Source of the DNA: a virus
IMG/VR virus record: IMGVR_UViG_3300030106_002566
Span: 1 to 31,443 of that record
DNA length: 31,443 nucleotides
Strand: one strand, 5' to 3'
Of the stretch, positions 30,617-31,443 are shown piece by piece (position 1 is the first letter of the stretch; each line of letters opens with the position of its first letter). Both the position numbers and the translations under genes were made by a program. The notes beneath the pieces were generated by a model. It was not told where the DNA came from, made no database searches, and worked only from the letters and a program-made list of their open reading frames with translations.

Positions 30617-31443
30617 TTATGAAGTTGTAGTGGTATAAATTTTCCCACTTGCCGCTTCATTCTTAGAACCTAACGTGTACTCAGCAATTAACATACGTCT
30701 ATCTGAGTCACCAGTTTTTCCAAGATCTTCTGTCGTGATTGGTCGCAGATAAGCAACACACCAATACTCCATATCTAACGCATACACGTTAGCAGATGGC
30801 ATAAATCGGTTTGCTACTATCTGATGTTGACCAAAGTCTGATATGTAAATATCAGCCGCGCCCACGATAGAACCCGGAGCTACAGGGCCAGAAGGTTGAA
30901 CATCTCTAAACTGTGTTCCGATACCAGAAAAGCCTGATGCTACTTGCTTATTAAAAGATCCACACATGATAACACCCGGATCTCCACCATTGTCCCAGCA
31001 CTTTTTAACAACTGATTTTAAATCAGCCTCAACAAAAGTTGCCGCAGTACCAGCAGTGGGATCTGTGGTAGGTGCGCCAGAAGTAGTCGCAGGTGTAGTC
31101 GCGTTCGCTCCTTTTTGGACTTGGTTAGTTGCAAGCCACGCACCGATACCAGCTAGGTTACGAGCAGTTGCCGCTCCACCAGCAGATGCCGCTTGAGAGC
31201 CTGTAAGAGCAGTTTCCATGTCACGCTTAAGCTCTCGACCGCGTTTTGATATTTGATAAGCTAACTCATCAGCCCTACCAGCAGTTGCTACAGCGCGAAG
31301 TGTTCCTGTGACTCTTGGCACTTTGGTTGATATTTGTGTGAAGTTTGCCAGCCTGACTGTTGCAGTTGCCGTGCTTGTGACACCGTCATCACCTTCCACT
31401 TGTGCATTATTTGCCGCGGCCTCTAAGCTATCAGTTTGCCATA
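30617..31443 (-). CDS. Major capsid protein, C-terminal part (start lies at 244)
   Basis: The remaining ~275 residues of the head subunit, entered at the contig edge in the same frame as 1-244. Visible segments: FTQISTKVPRVTGTLRAVAT, LAYQISKRGRELKRDMETAL, a Thr/Ala/Gly-rich loop, VMCGSFNK-type strand (VIMCGSFNKQVASGF), then DMEYWCVAYLRPITTEDLGK and MLIAEYTLGSKNEAASGKIY near the end. The Y-(i)-krg-elkrD-E-AL helix and the ..Y.lG.kNe.a......t ending fit the SU10-type HK97 fold. The stop is followed by two hairpins. Confidence 0.88.
   Translation of the reverse strand, partial: WQTDSLEAAANNAQVEGDDGVTSTATATVRLANFTQISTKVPRVTGTLRAVATAGRADELAYQISKRGRELKRDMETALTGSQAASAGGAATARNLAGIGAWLATNQVQKGANATTPATTSGAPTTDPTAGTAATFVEADLKSVVKKCWDNGGDPGVIMCGSFNKQVASGFSGIGTQFRDVQPSGPVAPGSIVGAADIYISDFGQHQIVANRFMPSANVYALDMEYWCVAYLRPITTEDLGKTGDSDRRMLIAEYTLGSKNEAASGKIYTTTTS
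31345..31442. repeat. Terminal direct repeat, right copy (contig closure overlap)
   Basis: Identical over 98 bases to 1-98; only the final base of the contig departs (31443 a against base 99 t). It marks where the sequence closes on itself inside the capsid gene. Confidence 0.9.

Noticed and set aside
1-31443. tRNA genes, CRISPR array, insertion sequences, integrase and attachment sites
   Set aside because: None seen on either strand. There are no gene-free stretches over 300 bases where such elements could sit.

Overview
The window is an essentially complete, circularly closing genome of a small tailed phage. Bases 1-98 recur at 31345-31442, so the unit is about 31.34 kb, and the contig break falls inside the major capsid gene. 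The DNA is AT-rich. There is a capsid, portal, adaptor and nozzle-type set but no tape measure, sheath or tail tube, which points to a short-tailed (podovirus-type) particle. Many proteins resemble, from memory, families common in marine phages of alphaproteobacteria, including pelagiphage-like small genes. The host cannot be fixed from sequence alone. I see no tRNA, integrase, transposon, CRISPR array, DNA polymerase or phage RNA polymerase.

Layout on the circle: there is one divergent point (14414-14540) and one convergent point (17462-17503). A short rightward early block (14541-17503) holds two unknown proteins, an ERF-type annealing protein, a YqaJ-type exonuclease, an OB-fold SSB-like protein and a small excisionase-like HTH protein. 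Everything else is read leftward. The block starts with a replication initiator of the O/DnaD-like type (with iteron-like repeats inside it), a zinc-ribbon protein, an unknown protein, a NinG-like HNH protein and a Q-antiterminator-like protein. After a 124-150 bp AT-rich leader with a candidate promoter, the late genes follow without another large gap: endolysin, holin, six tiny very basic proteins, a ParB-domain/DNA-methyltransferase fusion, small terminase, a 1006-residue EIQSD-motif protein, a methyltransferase, large terminase, portal, scaffold and capsid. After a GC-rich hairpin come two small proteins, two glycosyltransferases, adaptor, nozzle/propeller protein, ejection-type virion proteins, tail fibre, small membrane proteins and two further internal virion proteins.

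Taken together this is a lambda-like control plan (O-like, NinG-like, Q-like, lysis genes first in the late unit) driving a podovirus structural module. Replication probably uses the host replisome plus the phage's own recombination pair. The most striking non-coding signal is a 15/16 match to the bacterial chromosome-partition site parS, lying directly upstream of the ribosome binding site of the replication initiator. The tightest coding puzzle is a pair of overlapping lysine-rich genes joined through an A8 tract. They carry two modules that I recall as one protein in giant viruses.
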